Shown: in pieces, positions 9,262-11,519 of the stretch
Numbering within the stretch: the stretch's first letter is position 1
Layout of the letters: each line of letters opens with the position of its first letter
Assembly: GCA_018257865.1 (NCBI GenBank)
Contig: JAEUBA010000301.1
Coordinates: 1 to 11,519 of the forward strand
Source: Stereocaulon alpinum
Taxonomy: Eukaryota; Ascomycota; Lecanoromycetes; Lecanorales; Stereocaulaceae
Direction: 5' to 3'
Length of the DNA: 11,519 bases
Notes under the pieces: generated by a model
Database searches by the model: none
The model's input: the letters and a program-made list of their open reading frames with translations, nothing else
What the model was told of the DNA's origin: nothing
Translations under genes and position numbers: made by a program

Positions 9262-9390
9262 TACTGATTTAGCTGATTTCAGGGTCTATAATTAATATAG
9301 GATATAGACCCTGATTTAGCTGGGGCCTACTGATAGCGCAAAACTAGCTGTGAGGCTAATAACATAATCTTTTAGGAAAGCGCGATGTAC
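9262..9390. other. RIP-spared island between two relics
   Basis: About eleven CA or TG dinucleotides occur in about 130 bp (for example at 9265, 9274, 9280, 9312, 9321, 9331, 9339, 9349, 9351, 9363 and 9386), close to ordinary density. The 9 kb to the left has about one per 270 bp. It holds a hairpin (9279-9314) and an exact direct repeat CTGATTTAGCTG at 9264-9275 and 9311-9322. Its edges fall between relic F and the Gag-like relic. It may be unique DNA at an insertion junction, or the untranslated leader of the element to the right. No ORF is seen; an ATG at 9385 is out of frame with the Gag-like relic. Confidence 0.7.
9279..9314. repeat. Hairpin with 12-bp perfect stem
   Basis: TCAGGGTCTATA (9279-9290) is the exact reverse complement of TATAGACCCTGA (9303-9314), with a 12-base AT-rich loop. 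Both arms keep their CA/TG, so the structure has not been eroded by RIP. The stem overlaps the second 12-bp direct repeat. Confidence 0.85.
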
Positions 9391-9392
9391 TT

Positions 9393-10199
9393 ACCTCTAT
9401 CTCTATCTTAAAGTCTAACTTTAGGTACTCTTAGTAGGTAGAGGAGATAGATAATTAGCTTATACTTAATAACTTAAAGCCTTTTACTGCTAAAACCTAA
9501 GTAAAAGCCTATACTATAATTTATAACTAACTTAGGTTTAATACCTAAAAGATTATAAAGAACCTTACTATAGTAGATAAGATTTTAACTAAAGTCTCCT
9601 TAAATTTTAAGCCGAAAGGAACTAGTATTTATATTAAATTAGTATAATACCTCTATTTAACCTCTCTAGAATCCTCTAAGGATATCGCCGAATATACCTA
9701 AAAGTTTTAAGAGGTAGATACTAAACTTAAGAAGCTTAACGCTAAAGTAGCCCTACTAAAACTATACCTAATTTACCTCTATCTCTTAAGACTTAGTAAA
9801 GCTTATAATATCTTTAAAATAGCTTATATTTAAAGCTACGCCCTATTTAGCGCTAATAAAGTTAACTTTAATAAAGTCTCCCTAGTAGCCGCTAATAAGG
9901 AATAACGAATCTAAGCGTAGTATAAGTACTCCGAACTAGTAATATTTATAGGTAGGAGGTCTACTAAAGATTATAACTCTAAGAATAATAAGTCTTAGGA
10001 ATACTACCCCTACTATAAGAAGCTTAAGTAAAAAGATACCTATCTAATTATAAAGTATTAGTAAAGTAGCTTTACCCCGAAATAAAGCTTAAGAAGTTTA
10101 AGTCTAAAGATAAAAGATTTAAGCCTTATAATATAAGTTTTATATAGTTATTTAACCGATTTAAGTTTATACTAGTTCTAGAACGCTATTAATACTAGA
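9393..10199 (+). mobile_element. Ty1/copia-like Gag relic
   Basis: The frame with codons from 9393 gives a coherent product of about 270 codons with about 8% TAA/TAG, compared with roughly 15% in the adjacent frame at its start. Near the start it reads SILKSNFRYS, like the opening of fungal copia Gag proteins. The segment at 9687-9815 (AEYT, a mutated codon, KF, then TKLKKLNAKVALL and LYLLRLSKAYNIF) resembles the conserved helical core of the UBN2/Retrotran_gag_2 family, which precedes a zinc knuckle. At 10005-10016 the codons TAC CCC TAC TAT would fit CPYC before RIP, followed by a Lys-rich stretch. However, the His and last Cys of a CCHC knuckle do not line up cleanly, so that part is weak. 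No protease, integrase or reverse transcriptase follows, because the sequence runs into tandem repeats after 10200. The start is not fixed. Family assignment is by recollection of the fold pattern, not a search. Confidence 0.42.
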
Positions 10200-10200
10200 A

Positions 10201-10262
10201 TATAACCGTTCTAAAACTATAAGAACTATTGATAATTTTATAACTATTAGACAACGGTTATA
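10201..10262. repeat. Inverted repeat at the left edge of the tandem-repeat nest
   Basis: TATAACCGTT (10201-10210) is the exact reverse complement of AACGGTTATA (10253-10262), enclosing 42 bases. A related pair, AACCGTT/AACGGTT, occurs on the far side of the minisatellite at 10908-10914 and 10925-10931. Confidence 0.75.
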
Positions 10263-10263
10263 T

Positions 10264-10298
10264 AACCCCAACTGCAACCCTAACTGCAACCCCAACTA
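10264..10298 (+). repeat. 12-bp tandem repeat, about 3 copies
   Basis: AACCCCAACTGC (10264-10275), AACCCTAACTGC (10276-10287) and AACCCCAACTA (10288-10298). The one internal difference is a C-to-T change. CA and TG are retained, unlike the DNA to the left. Confidence 0.88.
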
Positions 10299-10301
10299 TA
10301 A

Positions 10302-10823
10302 AGCAATATCTAGCAACTCCAGTAACTCCAGCAACTCCAGCAACTCCAGCAACTCCAGTAACTCCAGCAATATTAGTAGCACCTGCAATATCCAGCAATA
10401 TCAGCAACACCTGCAATATCCTGCAACATCAGCAACACCTGCAATATCCAGCAACACCTGCAACACCTGCAATATCCAGCAATATCCTACAGCACCAGTA
10501 ACACCTGCAACACCTGCAATATCCAGCAATATCAGCAACACCTGCAATATCCAGCAACATCAGCAACACCTGCAATATCCTGCAATATCCTACAACATCA
10601 GCAACACCTGCAATATCCAGTAACATCGGCAACACCTGCAATATCCTACAGCACCAGCAACACCTGCAATATCCAGCAATATCAGCAACACCTGCAATAT
10701 CCAGCAGCACCAGCAACACCTGTAATATCCAGTAACATCAGCAGCACCTGCAATACTAGCAATATTAGTAATATCTAGTAATATCAGCAATATCTAGTAG
10801 CACTAGTAATATTAGTAATACCT
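10302..10823 (+). repeat. 9/10-bp minisatellite, about 54 units, RIP-spared
   Basis: The array consists of units of the form (A/T)GCAAYAYC, sometimes with an extra C. The left part is a run of AGCAACTCC units (10312-10365). The central part mixes AGCAACACC, TGCAATATCC and AGCAATATC, often in the order 9+10+9, giving a 28-bp higher-order unit. CA is retained in nearly every unit until about 10740. After that most units read AGTAATAT or TAGTA, the C-to-T products. The minus strand stays open over 10429-10719 and 10590-10790 as a Cys/Ala/Gly/Ile/Val-rich pseudo-protein. The 28-bp unit rotates the reading frame, so this is not taken as a gene. Confidence 0.93.
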
Positions 10824-10851
10824 AGATAGTTTCTTAATTATTAATTAACTA

Positions 10852-10926
10852 TTTACTAACCGTCTACTAACCGTTTACTAACCGTCTACTAACCGTCTAC
10901 TAACTACAACCGTTTACTAACTGCAA
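10852..10926 (+). repeat. 11-bp tandem repeat, about 5 copies
   Basis: TTTACTAACCG and TCTACTAACCG alternate at 10852, 10863, 10874 and 10885. Degenerate copies follow, in which TACAACCG and TGCAACGG replace part of the unit (10896-10926). The pairs form a 22-bp higher-order unit twice over. The last copies run into the AACGGTT inverted repeat. Confidence 0.85.
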
Positions 10927-11232
10927 CGGTTATTAGTTTTAGGAAGAGATATTCTAACGTTGTTATAACCAAATATAAACCGAATACTAACCAAATAAAG
11001 ACTATTATCTAACTAGTAGTTAACTATTTAATTATAGTATTAGAATTTTATAGGTAGATATTATAGTACGTTCGTTCGAACGCTAAGCCTTTATAATAGA
11101 AGTATATATAGCTAATTTACTAGTATAGAACTATAATAACTATATATTATATTATAAAATATAATAGGAGGATACTTCTAGGTAGGATTATAAAGCTACT
11201 ATAAGGGAAGAGTAGTAGTCTAATCTATAAAT
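10927..11232. other. RIP-altered DNA, no gene seen
   Basis: A few CA/TG survive up to about 10995 (for example CCAAAT and CCAAATA), then the RIP composition returns. A perfect 10-bp palindrome CGTTCGAACG lies at 11073-11082, and an AT-only inverted repeat (TATTATATT/AATATAATA) lies at 11145-11166. No frame stands out and no RNA gene is recognised. Confidence 0.6.
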
Positions 11233-11519
11233 TATTGAAATTCGGGTATTCGATATCCTAAGGCTTAGTTATTAATAACTAAGGCTTAGCCCTAACCCTT
11301 ATATATATCTCGTATAGTCGCACTTAGCTAGATAATTAAGTATTCTACCTATTATATTTTAATAGGTTATAAGCCTAGTACGCTAGGTATCGCTAAAATA
11401 GCTCTTCTTTTAGAATTATATTCCTCTTAAATAGTTACTAAATCCTCCCTAATATAAGCTACGTATATATATACTAAACCTCTAATACTTAGTCTAAGGT
11501 AATAACTCTTTAATCTTCG
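11233..11519 (+). other. Possible 5' part of an LTR (weak)
   Basis: The stretch opens with TATTGAAAT, which could be a TG-to-TA mutated form of the TGTTG start common in copia LTRs. About 65 bp later it has a TATA-rich box (TTATATATAT near 11300), with the palindrome between. No matching copy is visible upstream of the Gag-like relic and the window ends before a 3' boundary, so this is only a suggestion. No ORF is seen. Confidence 0.18.
11258..11289. repeat. 20-bp palindrome inside an 11-bp direct repeat
   Basis: CTTAGTTATTAATAACTAAG (11264-11283) is a perfect palindrome. It is overlapped by exact direct repeats CTAAGGCTTAG at 11258-11268 and 11279-11289. CpA/TpG are absent, so the symmetry has survived RIP or was created in part by it, since RIP acts alike on both arms. 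Confidence 0.88.

Noticed and set aside
10429..10790. Minus-strand ORFs of 96 and 66 codons rich in Cys, Ala, Gly and Val
   Set aside because: They consist wholly of the 9/10-bp minisatellite, overlap each other in different frames, and exist only because RIP stops are missing there. The 28-bp higher-order unit rotates the frame, so there is no sign of protein selection.
10302..10823. CRISPR array
   Set aside because: Units are 9-10 bp with no unique spacers, and the genomic context is fungal.
11240..11258. tRNA T-arm-like GGGTATTCGATATCC
   Set aside because: The loop and stem lengths do not fit a tRNA T-arm, and no acceptor, D or anticodon arm can be drawn around it.
11289..11298. CCCTAACCCT telomere-like string
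   Set aside because: Only about one and a half TTAGGG-type units, not an array; chance in this sequence.
1..11519. Mitochondrial or other organellar DNA
   Set aside because: AT-richness alone could suggest it, but the bias is a specific CpA/TpG loss with CpG retained, and no organellar gene or tRNA is recognisable.

Overview
This window looks like a piece of an AT-rich, repeat-induced point mutation (RIP) compartment from a filamentous ascomycete (Pezizomycotina). The evidence is in the base order. Through roughly the first 9.25 kb almost every CpA and its complement TpG is missing; I found only about 35 by eye where ordinary DNA would have many hundreds. TpA is correspondingly abundant, while CpG, GpC, CpC and GpG remain common. 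This is the expected result of C-to-T mutation at CpA on both strands. It is not general AT drift, CpG deamination or organellar composition. No intact gene is present. The only ATG-started open frames of any length lie in a tandem repeat and are not genes.

Layout. (1) Positions 1-5740 hold decayed plus-strand coding relics whose frame shifts several times. The best stretches are 122-1306, 1459-2560, 2591-3480 and 3499-5243. They contain two pairs of internal direct repeats, 236 and 244 bp apart. (2) Positions 5745-5840 are a cluster of palindromes built on AACTTAG/CTAAGTT, probably a non-coding boundary. (3) Positions 5891-9179 hold a second series of plus-strand relics. It ends in a clear stop-poor frame (8286-9179) that carries a 45-bp, 15-codon tandem repeat. 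(4) Positions 9262-9390 form a small island where CA/TG are normal again, with a 12-bp-stem hairpin. (5) Positions 9393-10199 hold a relic resembling a Ty1/copia Gag. (6) Positions 10201-10931 are a nest of three tandem arrays of 12-, 9/10- and 11-bp units. The central 0.5-kb minisatellite keeps its CA/TG and erodes at its right edge. (7) Positions 10985-11519 are RIP-altered again, with a 20-bp palindrome and a possible LTR-like start.

How it fits together: most of the window appears to be old multi-copy mobile-element DNA that was duplicated, mutated by RIP and then left silent. The two CA-rich islands are probably single-copy, short-unit or later-arriving sequence that RIP did not treat as a duplicate. 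Apart from the Gag-like relic I could not assign any coding relic to a known family. The relics at 122-5243 and 5891-9179 may come from one or two poorly known elements. Reading frames were judged by eye from stop density and codon sense, so relic boundaries are approximate.
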